IMG/VR virus record: IMGVR_UViG_3300048547_000017
Coordinates: 1-41,749 of that record
DNA length: 41,749 bases
Source of the DNA: a virus
Direction: 5' to 3' (one strand)
Part shown: piece by piece, positions 1-7,795 of the stretch
Layout: each line of letters begins with the position of its first letter
Numbering within the stretch: position 1 is the stretch's first letter
Notes under the pieces: model-generated
Told to the model about the DNA's origin: nothing
The model's input: only the letters and a program-made list of their open reading frames with translations
Database searches by the model: none
Position numbers and translations under genes: made by a program

Positions 1-7
1 CTATCAT
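1..7 (-). CDS. Possible first codons of the next gene (partial at window edge)
   Basis: An ATG at 7-5 overlaps the uvsW stop (TGA, 6-4) in an ATGA arrangement, the coupling seen at several other junctions here. An AGGA stretch lies at a suitable distance inside the uvsW end. Only the start codon, one further codon and one base are in the window, so the product cannot be told. In related phages the sigma factor gene 55 often follows uvsW, but nothing here shows that. Confidence 0.35.
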
Positions 8-1443
8 AAGTTAATCCTATGTATTGTATAATCAAATTGTTCTTCGTTGTATATATTTATTCGTTCCATAAAATGACGAAGTGTGAAGTTTTGTCTATTT
101 TTATATGTAAAATCATCTGCAATATCAAATAATTTACATTCAGTTTTGTTATCACCTAATCTTAAACCTCTACCTATGGATTGTAAAACTCTAATTTTAC
201 TTTTAGATGGTGATGAAAATATTATGTTATGTAAATTTTTAATATTAATACCAGTAGAGAAAGTTCCATATGATGCAACAATAATTGCATCTTTAGATTT
301 TTCAGTCATAGCTCTAATTTCTTCTCTAGTCAACGCATCAACACCACCACTTACAAAAAATACCTTTCTACCTTTGTAGGTATTCTTCATTAATTCATAT
401 AAAGGCTTTCCGTGTTTCTCTACAAATTGATATAACACTAATGTATTTCCTTTTAGTGGATTAACTAATTTATTTACAAAATGCAATCTTCTTTTATCAT
501 TGACAATATAATCTATTTCATCTGCATATTTTAAATCTTTTACAATCTTACAATCATTTTCAGTATATCCTAAAATTAAACTGTTTATTTTAAGATTAGA
601 TAATGTTTTCTTTTCTATCAATTCCTTTGTAGTTATAACTTTATTTGTTGTACCAAACAATCCTTCTAAAACTAATTTATGAGTTTGTAAATCATCTAAT
701 GTACCAGTAAGTCCAAAGCGATACTTACATAAATGTAGTTTAGTCATTATAGATGTAAGTGATTTTGCTTTAAATAGATGAGCCTCATCACCTATAACAC
801 AACCAAACTGTTCAAAATATTTTTTAGGAAATTTATGTAAAGATTGCCAAGTAGATATCACAACATCTTTTTCTATCTTTTTACTATGACCAGAATATAC
901 TTTTTGTATGTATGATTCTAACCAACCATAATCAATAAAATCACTTGACATTTGTTCTACTAAACTTGTTGTGGGTACAAGTATCAATGTTTTAAGATTC
1001 TTTAAATGACACCATCTAGTTAGACCATAAATGATTAACGATTTGCCAGATGCAGTAGGACAAACAAAAAGACCACGACATTTTCTGGCACCATAAAGAA
1101 TACTAGAAATCTGATAATCACGAGCTTTGTATGGAATTTTAAGGTGTTTAATAAATGATTTAATAGTTGATTCATCTAAGTTTTCTGGTCTTGTATTAAA
1201 ATCTAATTCGTATCTAATGTCATTTCGTTTACAGAACTCTCTGATGTATGGTAATAATCCCAGATAGATCTGTCCAGTAGCAACTGAGAATAATCGTATT
1301 TTTCCATCCCATATTTTATTTCTATAACTGGGCATAAATTTTGCACCAGGCACTTCAAAGGTAAAATACTCTGAGAGTTCTCTTGCAATATGTGGTTCGG
1401 TTTCAATTCGTATGTATACTTCATTTTTTTTCTCTATTTTCAT
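4..1443 (-). CDS. uvsW: UvsW-type DNA/RNA helicase
   Basis: A 479-residue superfamily 2 helicase close to T4 UvsW in length and layout. In T4, UvsW unwinds branched DNA and R-loops, restarts stalled forks and helps switch from origin-dependent to recombination-dependent replication. Visible motifs are an N-terminal UvsW substrate-binding region (about 1-100, with the N-K-I-W-D-G-K-I-R-L signature at 42-51), Walker A PTASGKS (129-135), the DEAH-box box GDEAH (218-222), a GLTGT motif III near 248, and motif VI QSIGRGLR near 424-431. The C-terminus matches the end of T4 UvsW in character. The start overlaps the preceding oxygenase gene by 23 bases. It is the last complete gene of the uvsY-oxygenase-oxygenase-uvsW block, which probably starts at the sigma70 promoter before uvsY. 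Identity is secure by motif and neighbourhood. Confidence 0.95.
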   Translation of the reverse strand: MKIEKKNEVYIRIETEPHIARELSEYFTFEVPGAKFMPSYRNKIWDGKIRLFSVATGQIYLGLLPYIREFCKRNDIRYELDFNTRPENLDESTIKSFIKHLKIPYKARDYQISSILYGARKCRGLFVCPTASGKSLIIYGLTRWCHLKNLKTLILVPTTSLVEQMSSDFIDYGWLESYIQKVYSGHSKKIEKDVVISTWQSLHKFPKKYFEQFGCVIGDEAHLFKAKSLTSIMTKLHLCKYRFGLTGTLDDLQTHKLVLEGLFGTTNKVITTKELIEKKTLSNLKINSLILGYTENDCKIVKDLKYADEIDYIVNDKRRLHFVNKLVNPLKGNTLVLYQFVEKHGKPLYELMKNTYKGRKVFFVSGGVDALTREEIRAMTEKSKDAIIVASYGTFSTGINIKNLHNIIFSSPSKSKIRVLQSIGRGLRLGDNKTECKLFDIADDFTYKNRQNFTLRHFMERINIYNEEQFDYTIHRINL

Positions 1444-2155
1444 AAGGTACTTCTTCTTTGTTCAATTTTGGAAAAGCATCTTTTTTAGATAAAAGTTCTG
1501 CATCTGCCTTTGTAGCAGCCGCAATCTTTTCCTTATCTTTCGTTGAGTGTGAAAGACCAAGTGATGGTCTAGAATCAAATTTACAAAAATCAGCAAATGG
1601 CCCATTTTTGTCTACATAATGTAAAAATACTTGTGTTTGCCAGGCACCCTCTGGTGCATCAAATGCTTCTCTCCAATGTTCCACTTCACACCCACGATAG
1701 ATTACTCCATCACCAGGCTCCATAGGAATCATCTTACCCTTTGTACCTCTTTCACCATCTTCTGGGCCAACAAACATACCCCAGTTATAATCTTCTTTAC
1801 CCTTGTAATCATATCCTAAACAACAAGTAATAGATACTTCACAAGATGGTCTATCTTTATGTCTTTTTAATATATCACCTACTTTGTACAATCTATAATA
1901 AGAATAAGTAGGCCACAATTCTAAACCAGTAGATTGTTCTATTTTCTTTCTACCAAAATTCAAAAGTGTTTCCATAAGTGGGTCACCATAAACACTATGA
2001 CTGCCTGGAATCTGAGCACTTTCTGCTTCTGGTTGAAATAGTCTTGCTTTATCGTAATGTGAATATTGTGCCCCTACTTTTGCAATATCTTTAGGTATCA
2101 TTTCTTTTATAAGAACATACTTTTTTTCTTTAAAAAATTTTACAGTATCAATCAT
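1421..2155 (-). CDS. 2OG-Fe(II) oxygenase-like protein (uvsY-uvsW block, distal copy)
   Basis: A 244-residue protein with a double-stranded beta-helix dioxygenase signature. H99-K-D101 forms the HxD iron motif and H160 (in EVEHWRE) is the likely distal histidine, about 60 residues later. The usual 2-oxoglutarate-binding arginine is not obvious; the matching strand reads WQTQVFLHYV. The start at 2155 was chosen over an in-frame ATG at 2179. It overlaps the previous stop as ATGA and has AGGAAAG upstream at good spacing. The substrate is unknown. Family members hydroxylate proteins, nucleic acids or small metabolites, and marine T4-like phages often carry several. It differs clearly in sequence from the other three oxygenases here, so it is not a recent duplicate. 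The oxygenase call is good; activity is inferred. Confidence 0.75.
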   Translation of the reverse strand: MIDTVKFFKEKKYVLIKEMIPKDIAKVGAQYSHYDKARLFQPEAESAQIPGSHSVYGDPLMETLLNFGRKKIEQSTGLELWPTYSYYRLYKVGDILKRHKDRPSCEVSITCCLGYDYKGKEDYNWGMFVGPEDGERGTKGKMIPMEPGDGVIYRGCEVEHWREAFDAPEGAWQTQVFLHYVDKNGPFADFCKFDSRPSLGLSHSTKDKEKIAAATKADAELLSKKDAFPKLNKEEVPYENREKK

Positions 2156-3015
2156 TTGAACATCTTTCCTAAATTCCATACTACTAAAGAGTATCTAGTT
2201 CCCTCAGTAACTGGAGTAACCAAGTGGTGTATGAATGATGGAAATACTATGATAGAACCTCTTGGTCTTATTTCCGTACAAGTGTGATATCTTTTACTAC
2301 CCATATGAGGCCCTAAATCAAATTTAAGATTACCACCTTTGTAATTTTTTGGATTGGTTAAATTTACTGTTACGGATAATTTTCTAGTCTTCCAGAATTG
2401 ATTTGGATTATCTACAAAACCAGGCGCTGGAATATATCTTGGCAATCCTTCAAATTTACCACCCCTATATGTTTTATCAAACTTTATTTCTTTACCAGTA
2501 TCATCTTTTGCAACTATATAATTCCCATCATTATCTTTTCTTCTTTGTTCTTCTACTGTTGGGTCAAATGGTATGTATGGTCTTGAACCACCATCAGTAT
2601 GCCAAGAATAAAACTGGCCTGGATTGTAAACTGTAAACTGACAAGTTTCAGAAAAATCCCACTCAAAATTCCAGTTTGCTTTTTGATTTGCTTCTCGTAT
2701 AAATGGGTGTATTAAATCATATATCCATTTATCTGCTAACCACCCAACTTTAGTATCTCTAACATAAACATCTTCTTCTTTAATACCTTTTTGTCTTCTA
2801 CCTTGTGCAGTCAAATGATTTTGTGCGATATTACCAGCGTTAGATGTTTCACCACCCTTTTGTCTAAAATCAAAAGTAGTAGCATCAGTTGCTTGCTTTC
2901 CATTTTTTTGTTCTGTGAGAGTCATATCAGATAACCCTCTTTCTATAATTGCATTACATTGTTGGTCATTTAATGCACCTATGAAATAATAGTAGTTATT
3001 TTCACATATACTCAT
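2152..3015 (-). CDS. 2OG-Fe(II) oxygenase (prolyl-4-hydroxylase-like)
   Basis: A 287-residue oxygenase with the complete iron and cosubstrate signature: H139-T-D141 in WHTDGG, distal H264 in FPSFIHHLVTPVT, and R274 in EGTRYS for the 2OG C5-carboxylate. An insertion of about 70 residues rich in K, D and G (142-210) lies between the HxD motif and the next core strand, longer than in compact phage homologues. The start overlaps the uvsY stop as ATGA (3012-3015), so translation is probably coupled to the recombination mediator. Function is likely hydroxylation of a protein or nucleotide substrate in the infected cell. The substrate is not visible from sequence. The fold and catalytic call are strong. 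Confidence 0.88.
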   Translation of the reverse strand: MSICENNYYYFIGALNDQQCNAIIERGLSDMTLTEQKNGKQATDATTFDFRQKGGETSNAGNIAQNHLTAQGRRQKGIKEEDVYVRDTKVGWLADKWIYDLIHPFIREANQKANWNFEWDFSETCQFTVYNPGQFYSWHTDGGSRPYIPFDPTVEEQRRKDNDGNYIVAKDDTGKEIKFDKTYRGGKFEGLPRYIPAPGFVDNPNQFWKTRKLSVTVNLTNPKNYKGGNLKFDLGPHMGSKRYHTCTEIRPRGSIIVFPSFIHHLVTPVTEGTRYSLVVWNLGKMFK

Positions 3016-3422
3016 AATGCACCCTCCGTATATTTAATCCAAGTTGTTATGTTTCTTAATTGAAATCCTCTACTATGCAAATTTTTTACTATATGTTCTA
3101 AATAACCAGAAACTACTTTAAGATAATCTAATTTAGATTGTAGTCTAATCATATCTTCATCTGATTCTAAATATGTCGGAATATCTTGTCTAAGAATTTT
3201 TAACTCAAATGGTTTCTCTGCTTTACCAGAATAGTATTCCCATTTTTGTTTTTTTAATATTTTCATATCAGTTTCAGCCTTACTTAACATAAGTCTAAAA
3301 TTAGTGTAAAGTTTTAAATATTTATTTAATAATGCTGGACTTCTAGTCTCTTCTAGATTGATATTAGTTTCATCAATCTTTGAGTCTTTGTCAAACATTT
3401 CTTGTATTTTTGTTAAATCCAT
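3012..3422 (-). CDS. uvsY: UvsY recombination mediator
   Basis: 136 residues, matching T4 UvsY in length and end-to-end pattern. The N-terminus M-D-L-T-K-I-Q-E-M-F-x-K-D-x-x-I-D parallels the T4 start. A KWEYYSGKAE segment lies where T4 has its RLDYYSGRG segment, and a SRGFQLRNI segment near the C-terminus matches the SRGFAIKHI region. UvsY is the ssDNA-binding accessory protein that loads UvsX recombinase onto gp32-coated DNA during homologous recombination and recombination-dependent replication. It heads a tightly overlapping block with two oxygenases and uvsW. A perfect sigma70 promoter lies directly upstream with only 5 bases between its -10 box and the ATG. There is no Shine-Dalgarno, so the message should be leaderless. 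The match to the T4 N-terminus argues that this start is correct. Confidence 0.95.
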   Translation of the reverse strand: MDLTKIQEMFDKDSKIDETNINLEETRSPALLNKYLKLYTNFRLMLSKAETDMKILKKQKWEYYSGKAEKPFELKILRQDIPTYLESDEDMIRLQSKLDYLKVVSGYLEHIVKNLHSRGFQLRNITTWIKYTEGAL

Positions 3423-3427
3423 ACTAT

Positions 3428-3456
3428 ATTATATACCATAATTAAAAAGTTGTCAA
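3428..3456 (-). promoter_or_regulatory. Perfect sigma70 promoter for uvsY
   Basis: Read on the minus strand: TTGACA (3456-3451), a 17-bp spacer, then TATAAT (3433-3428). Both hexamers match consensus exactly. The pentamer ATAGT follows and then the uvsY ATG (3422), so a start about 6 bases after the -10 falls on the A of the ATG. This resembles a host-RNA-polymerase early promoter, unlike the T4-type late motifs before the head and tail genes. Confidence 0.88.
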
Positions 3457-3459
3457 GTC

Positions 3460-4050
3460 TTATAACGATTCAAATTTAAATAATTGATATTGAAAGGTTG
3501 CAGTCGCACTCATATATTGAGTATCTGCTTGGTCATTTGTATATTGTAATGCAGAAAGTGTTACTGGATATACATTTGAAAAGTTAACATTCAATACTGG
3601 GTTATTCTTATTAGATAGTATTGTTAATGTTGCATCTGAGTACATTGCACCGTCTGGTGTTCTAGGTTTAGGTGTATCTGAAGGTGCATTTATTTTTGAT
3701 TGAGATGTAGGAAACTGGTCTACATTTTCTTGTCTAAAACTTTTGAACTGAGCTCTATCTTCTGGAAATCCAATCGCCATAATCCAGTTAAAAAGTTCTT
3801 GATAATTCTGTAATTTTTCATCTACTAAAAAAGTTATTTCAAGATTTTCAAATGTTACCTTATCTGGTAAAACTGGAATATCTTTGAAAGGTGTAGGAAA
3901 TATTGCATCACCCATATTAACGCCTGGTATATTACACGCAGTAGTAAAGAATTGTACTTTAGGTAATTGTATAATAGAGAACCTATACTGACTCGGTGCA
4001 GAATAGTCTATCTCTTCTGGTTGTCGTGTGAGTGCGTTTAAATCTGTCAT
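3460..4050 (-). CDS. Tail-tube-fold protein downstream of gp23 (gp3 or gp19-paralogue candidate)
   Basis: 196 residues from the ATG at 4050; an in-frame TTG at 4068 would add six residues but overlaps the late-promoter motif. The segment YRFSIIQLPKVQFF, the CNIPGV turn, the ITFLVDEKLQNYQELFNWI stretch and the C-terminal beta strands (ATFQYQLFKF) resemble the tail-tube superfamily (gp19, gp48/gp54 and relatives). The true gp19 is at 9744-10277. In T4-like cyanophages the gene in this slot, between gp23 and uvsY, is usually annotated gp3, a tail completion and sheath-stabilising protein; this is recalled from family gene order, not proven here. A hairpin terminator separates it from gp23, and a TATAAATA motif ends 5 bases before its ATG with no Shine-Dalgarno, suggesting its own leaderless late message. 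Confidence 0.7.
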   Translation of the reverse strand: MTDLNALTRQPEEIDYSAPSQYRFSIIQLPKVQFFTTACNIPGVNMGDAIFPTPFKDIPVLPDKVTFENLEITFLVDEKLQNYQELFNWIMAIGFPEDRAQFKSFRQENVDQFPTSQSKINAPSDTPKPRTPDGAMYSDATLTILSNKNNPVLNVNFSNVYPVTLSALQYTNDQADTQYMSATATFQYQLFKFESL

Positions 4051-4055
4051 ACTAT

Positions 4056-4063
4056 TATTTATA
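4056..4063 (-). promoter_or_regulatory. T4-type late promoter motif TATAAATA
   Basis: An exact TATAAATA on the minus strand lies just after the gp23 terminator and 5 bases (ATAGT) before the ATG at 4050. The spacing would put the transcript start at or next to the ATG. It is the only exact late motif here with no ribosome binding site between it and the gene. Confidence 0.65.
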
Positions 4064-4066
4064 ATC

Positions 4067-4097
4067 AAAAAAAAAGGGGAGCGAACTCCCCTTTTTT
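4067..4097 (-). terminator. Bidirectional intrinsic terminator after gp23
   Basis: A GC-rich stem GGGGAG/CTCCCC (4076-4081 with 4086-4091) closes a four-base loop that reads TTCG on the minus strand. It is flanked by A and T tracts that lengthen the stem and give a run of nine T's in the minus direction. It lies 23 bases past the gp23 stop and should end the abundant capsid message. The plus-strand reading also has a six-T tail. It is the clearest terminator in the window. Confidence 0.93.
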
Positions 4098-4119
4098 GTG
4101 GTGTGGTAGATTGTAGTTA

Positions 4120-5460
4120 TTACATTAAGTTAGAAACTTTAACTCTTCTGTAATATTGGTTAGTTTCTTTAGTAAATGCAGTATTTGAAGAACCAGCATC
4201 GTTGTTATCAGCTAACGCACCAGCGTCAACTGCGAATGGGTTATCAATCATACCGTATCTAGTTTTAAAACCGATTTTTGGTTGGAAAGTTTGCTCACCA
4301 ACTGCTCTCACCATTTGTAGTGGAACATATGGGCAATAGAAAGTACCAGCATCATAAGGTGAAGTACCTTTATATCCAACAACATAGTATTGACTTGCAG
4401 CTACATTTGCAGCGTATGGGTCAACATATACTCTGTAACGACCATTCAATACACCAGCAAAAGTGTTTTGAGTGTCATCAACTTGTAGGTTGTTGTTTAA
4501 TGCAGATTGGTAATCTAGAATTCCAGCCATTTGTAAAGCAGAAGCAACATCAGCACTTACTAGTAAGATGTTACCTTTTCCTCTACGAGTTTTTTGACCG
4601 ATTGCATTTGCATCTCTTTCAATTTGGAACATTAGACCTTTGAATTTTTCAACAGACCATCTACCGTTAGAGTCTGTATCTAAGTCAAAAGTACCAGCAG
4701 TAGTTGTATTTACAGCAGCACCTTCTACGGCAGTTCTGTAAATTCTTCTTACTACTTCCCTATTGATTTCTGCAAGAATTTCAGCAGAAAGGATGTTTGC
4801 AAGTTCTGTTTCTGCATCAAGACCGTGAATTGCTTTTAAGTCTTGTGCAAGTTCCATTGTGTACTCAGCTTTAAGTGCTCTAGACTTTGCAGTAACAGTT
4901 GATTTCTCAATAGAGAAAGCCATTTGTGCAAAGTGGTTTTGAGAACTATCACCTAATGCTTCTGCCTGTGCAGCAGTCATACCTTGTGCGAAAGTATAAG
5001 CGCCTTCTGGAGAGTCATTAAGTACACTTGGGTTAGTACCTTGTTGTGCAGCTGTCAGTGAAGATGATGAGTTATCAGCAGAATGTTCGCCATCTGCTTC
5101 ATCAACTAGTGCTTCTGCACCAGACTGGTCATCAAATCTTGAACGCATAGCAAAGATTAAACCAGTTGGGCCAGTCATTGGTTGCACACCACAAATGTCA
5201 TATGCAATTAAGTTTGGCATAGCTCTTCTTACTAATGAAATTAGGATCGGATCCCAATTTGCCATTGGATTAGCACCAGCTGCAGTTGCGTTAGTAGGAA
5301 CTGATTCTGACAAGAAAGAAGCATCTTCTCTAAGTGCTTTTTCTTGATTTTCTAAAATAACAGTAGTGACGGCTCTTCTATAACTATCATTGATTTTTGG
5401 TAAATCTGGATGGTCTAGAACGGGCTGCCACTTCTCTTGTAAATGTGTTGTTTGAAACAT
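4120..5460 (-). CDS. gp23: Major capsid protein gp23
   Basis: A 446-residue HK97-fold major head protein of the T4 gp23 family. Diagnostic stretches are the N-terminal scaffold-binding region with LQEKWQPVLDHPDLPKI, the motif PNLIAYDICGVQPMTGPTGL, and the C-terminal KIGFKTRYGMIDNPFAV. A likely gp21 maturation site is L50-S51-E52 before S53, fitting the family L/I-x-E rule. That would remove a 52-residue propeptide, an inference from the motif. It follows gp22 and gp21 in the transcription direction, has a good Shine-Dalgarno (AAGGAG) and a late-promoter-like motif upstream, and is followed by a strong terminator, fitting the most abundant virion protein. gp23 is also the usual phylogenetic marker for these phages. 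Confidence 0.97.
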   Translation of the reverse strand: MFQTTHLQEKWQPVLDHPDLPKINDSYRRAVTTVILENQEKALREDASFLSESVPTNATAAGANPMANWDPILISLVRRAMPNLIAYDICGVQPMTGPTGLIFAMRSRFDDQSGAEALVDEADGEHSADNSSSSLTAAQQGTNPSVLNDSPEGAYTFAQGMTAAQAEALGDSSQNHFAQMAFSIEKSTVTAKSRALKAEYTMELAQDLKAIHGLDAETELANILSAEILAEINREVVRRIYRTAVEGAAVNTTTAGTFDLDTDSNGRWSVEKFKGLMFQIERDANAIGQKTRRGKGNILLVSADVASALQMAGILDYQSALNNNLQVDDTQNTFAGVLNGRYRVYVDPYAANVAASQYYVVGYKGTSPYDAGTFYCPYVPLQMVRAVGEQTFQPKIGFKTRYGMIDNPFAVDAGALADNNDAGSSNTAFTKETNQYYRRVKVSNLM

Positions 5461-5486
5461 CTTAGTTTCTCCTTATATATTTACTA

Positions 5487-5494
5487 TATTTATC
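5487..5494 (-). promoter_or_regulatory. Late promoter-like motif (GATAAATA) for gp23
   Basis: GATAAATA, one mismatch from TATAAATA, lies 26 bases before the gp23 ATG with AAGGAG between them. It sits immediately after the gp22 stop. Confidence 0.6.
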
Positions 5495-5495
5495 A

Positions 5496-6707
5496 TTACG
5501 ATTTATTTACTGCCCTTTTATGGGTTTTGTTAATTGCAGCCGTATATGCCGCCATTATATCTGAGTTTGCTTCAATAGTCTTAGGACTTTCAGCGTCTTC
5601 AGATAATACTTCTTCAACTTTTTTCTCTGAAGGGAAGTATGATTCTTTCAAAGTAGATAGTTTTTCTTTAAAAGATTCTTCATCAGAAAATTCAACATCA
5701 GCAGTTAAAGAATGAAATTTTTCTTTTTCTGTTTCTGCTAAATCTTTTGATACTTCAGAAATTAATGATTCACGAACAAGTTCACCAACTTTATTCTTAG
5801 CTGATTTATCTTGTTCCATCAAATCGTTCACTTTTGCTTTTAGTTCCTCAATTTCTTTAGTCTGTGCTTCAAGAATGTCATATTTTTCGTTTGGAACATC
5901 AATATAGTGGTCTTCAAATAAAGATTTAAGACCAGTAATAAAGTCTTCAGCGATTTCTCCCTTTAGACCTCTTTCAATAGCAAGTTGATTTTCTTTCTTC
6001 CACTCTTCAGTAACATAAGTTAGATATGAGTCAATTTTCTCAACCATATCTTCTTTTGCTTCTTCAATAGCTTGTACTTTCTCTTCTTGTAAAGCTCCCT
6101 TTACTTCAGAGATTTTAGATGATACTGCAGCTTCAAATATTGTTTCAGCTTTAGCTTTAAACTCATCAGAAAAATCTTCACCTTCTAGTAATGCATCAAC
6201 ATCTTTTTTAACATCAACACTCTCATTTGTCTTCTTCTTATGATTTTTACCATAAATTTCAGAGGCAAGTTGAGTTTTAGTCATACCTTTGGTGTATTGA
6301 TTAACGAGTTCAGTTTTAGAAAGTTTAGATAATTTTGATACAGCTTCTTCCATATCGTCATCATCCTCATCTTCTTCATCATCTGTTTTCATATCTTTAG
6401 GTTCTTCTTCGTCCTCATCATCGTGTTCGGCTTCTTTAATAGTATCTGCCTTTTCTGGAGGAACAGCACCTTTAGTGGGTGCAGAAGTGTCCTTTTTAAC
6501 TTTTTTTGCGGCGTCTGGTTTTCCAACCATATTCGCATCTTTTTCGGGCGTTGGGCCACCTACATCTTCTGGTTTTTCACCATCTTTCATTTTTGGCATA
6601 GGGTCTGCCTTACCACCAGTAGAATTAGGTTTTTTGCCGTTGGCTTCATCTAGTTCCGCTACGACTTCTTTTTCCAACTCCTCAATAGTCTTATCTAGTT
6701 CTGACAT
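5496..6707 (-). CDS. gp22: Prohead core scaffold protein gp22
   Basis: A 403-residue protein, highly charged and acidic, rich in E, K, D and A with predicted long helices, and placed between gp21 and gp23 where the T4 scaffold gene 22 lies. The N-terminal third is low-complexity, with proline/lysine-rich stretches and a long D/E run around 93-120. The rest looks like coiled coil with many L-x-E tripeptides (LSE, LEE and the like), possible cut sites for the gp21 protease during core breakdown. It is expected to build the internal core on which gp23 assembles. The N-terminal D/E-rich extension makes it longer than T4 gp22. A TATAAATA motif and AAGGAGAACC lie upstream. Confidence 0.88.
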   Translation of the reverse strand: MSELDKTIEELEKEVVAELDEANGKKPNSTGGKADPMPKMKDGEKPEDVGGPTPEKDANMVGKPDAAKKVKKDTSAPTKGAVPPEKADTIKEAEHDDEDEEEPKDMKTDDEEDEDDDDMEEAVSKLSKLSKTELVNQYTKGMTKTQLASEIYGKNHKKKTNESVDVKKDVDALLEGEDFSDEFKAKAETIFEAAVSSKISEVKGALQEEKVQAIEEAKEDMVEKIDSYLTYVTEEWKKENQLAIERGLKGEIAEDFITGLKSLFEDHYIDVPNEKYDILEAQTKEIEELKAKVNDLMEQDKSAKNKVGELVRESLISEVSKDLAETEKEKFHSLTADVEFSDEESFKEKLSTLKESYFPSEKKVEEVLSEDAESPKTIEANSDIMAAYTAAINKTHKRAVNKS

Positions 6708-6738
6708 TGAAGGTTCTCCTTGTTTTAATTATCATTAT

Positions 6739-6746
6739 TATTTATA
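6739..6746 (-). promoter_or_regulatory. Late promoter motif TATAAATA for gp22
   Basis: An exact TATAAATA lies 31 bases before the gp22 ATG, with an AAGGAGAA ribosome site between. It is in the short gap between gp21 and gp22. Confidence 0.75.
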
Positions 6747-6749
6747 GTT

Positions 6750-7397
6750 TTATAACTTTTTAAGAAATTTTGCAAACGCAAGAGCTTCCACATTTGGAAG
6801 TTTTTTACGCACAGAACTCTCTATAGTTTCAACTATGTCACTTATTTCAACTTCTTTTAGAAGTCCATTATTCCAAACCCATTCCTTACCTTCCATAATT
6901 CCGTTTACGAAAGCTTTAGGTGCAGAGGGGTCTGCAACTATATCAGCAGCAGCTGCCAACATAAAATCTTTTTTCACATAATTTGCACCGTTTTTTTGTT
7001 CAAGACTACCCATACCTCTAGAAGAAACACCAAGTGTGCCACCTTCATCTATGATATTTTTTACAATCTTACCCATTGGTGTGTTCATAATTTTTGCTTC
7101 ACCTATAAAATCATCTCCATCTCTTTGTAAAGAAGTTACCATATGTGAAACTCTATCCAGATTTACCGTTGGGCCTTCTGGGTGTCCAAGTTCACCATAT
7201 GCACGATTTTTTTCAATGAATTTTTCAGAGTATCTTTTTACTTCATTTTCCAAAACATCTGTTGGATATACTCTACCATTACGGTTCTTTATGTTACCTT
7301 GCATAAATACACCTTGAATTTTGTAATTTTTGCTACCTTTATCGTCTTCTTCAGTAAGAAATTTTACATTTTCAAGTGCTTCAGATATTAATTTCAT
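6750..7397 (-). CDS. gp21: Prohead protease gp21
   Basis: A 215-residue serine protease of the T4 gp21/herpesvirus-assemblin-like group that cleaves scaffold and head proteins during maturation. The GELGHPEG motif gives the likely catalytic histidine H72, and GVSSRG gives the nucleophilic serine (S125 or S126), at family-like spacing. The N-terminal SRV/NRNGRVYP segment (around 38-45) is also typical. It lies between the small core genes and gp22, as in T4-like genomes, with an AAGGAAAG ribosome site directly before the ATG. Self-cleavage sites cannot be fixed from sequence alone. Confidence 0.94.
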   Translation of the reverse strand: MKLISEALENVKFLTEEDDKGSKNYKIQGVFMQGNIKNRNGRVYPTDVLENEVKRYSEKFIEKNRAYGELGHPEGPTVNLDRVSHMVTSLQRDGDDFIGEAKIMNTPMGKIVKNIIDEGGTLGVSSRGMGSLEQKNGANYVKKDFMLAAAADIVADPSAPKAFVNGIMEGKEWVWNNGLLKEVEISDIVETIESSVRKKLPNVEALAFAKFLKKL

Positions 7398-7407
7398 TCA
7401 TCTTTCC

Positions 7408-7794
7408 TTATGATAGGTTATTATAACCAGAAACTTTTCTTAACTTTAAAATAACAAAACCGACACAAGCGGCATCGTTTTCCATATGTATATCACCAGA
7501 TATACCACTTCCAGCATTATTAGTAATTGGTGGTAATTGTTGACTACCAATGTTAAAATTACCATTACTATTTAATGTAAGTGCAGTTGTATTAGATGTT
7601 GCGTGAAATTCTATTTCAGTTGTTGAACTTACACTCCAAGTGCAAGAAACAATCGCAAGTCTAGGATTTGTTGAGGCTCCAGCAAGTCCAGATGCATCTA
7701 CAACTTCAGTTGCAGTTCCGTTTGTTCCAGTAATAAGAACAAGAACTACTGTTTCAAAATCTGTATCTTTTAGATTTCTTACTGTAAAAGCCAT
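7408..7794 (-). CDS. Small beta-rich protein in the head cluster, function unknown
   Basis: A 128-residue protein rich in T, N, S, V and G, with alternating hydrophobic residues that suggest a beta sandwich. No catalytic motif or signal peptide is seen. It lies between gp21 and the gp68-like gene, 10 bases before gp21 and one base after the gp68-like gene in transcription order, so it is co-expressed with prohead genes. An accessory head protein, perhaps a decoration protein, is possible from location and composition only. A small fibre-type protein is an alternative. The extra gene inside an otherwise conserved 67-68-21-22-23 set is notable. Confidence 0.6.
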   Translation of the reverse strand: MAFTVRNLKDTDFETVVLVLITGTNGTATEVVDASGLAGASTNPRLAIVSCTWSVSSTTEIEFHATSNTTALTLNSNGNFNIGSQQLPPITNNAGSGISGDIHMENDAACVGFVILKLRKVSGYNNLS

Positions 7795-7795
7795 A

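Noticed and set aside
4051-4068. Longer start (TTG) for the tail-tube-like gene
   Set aside because: It would run through the late promoter motif and begin beside the terminator T tract; the ATG at 4050 is simpler.
4278-4643. Plus-strand 121-residue ORF opposite gp23
   Set aside because: Antisense to a highly conserved capsid gene; composition follows the reverse of gp23 codons.
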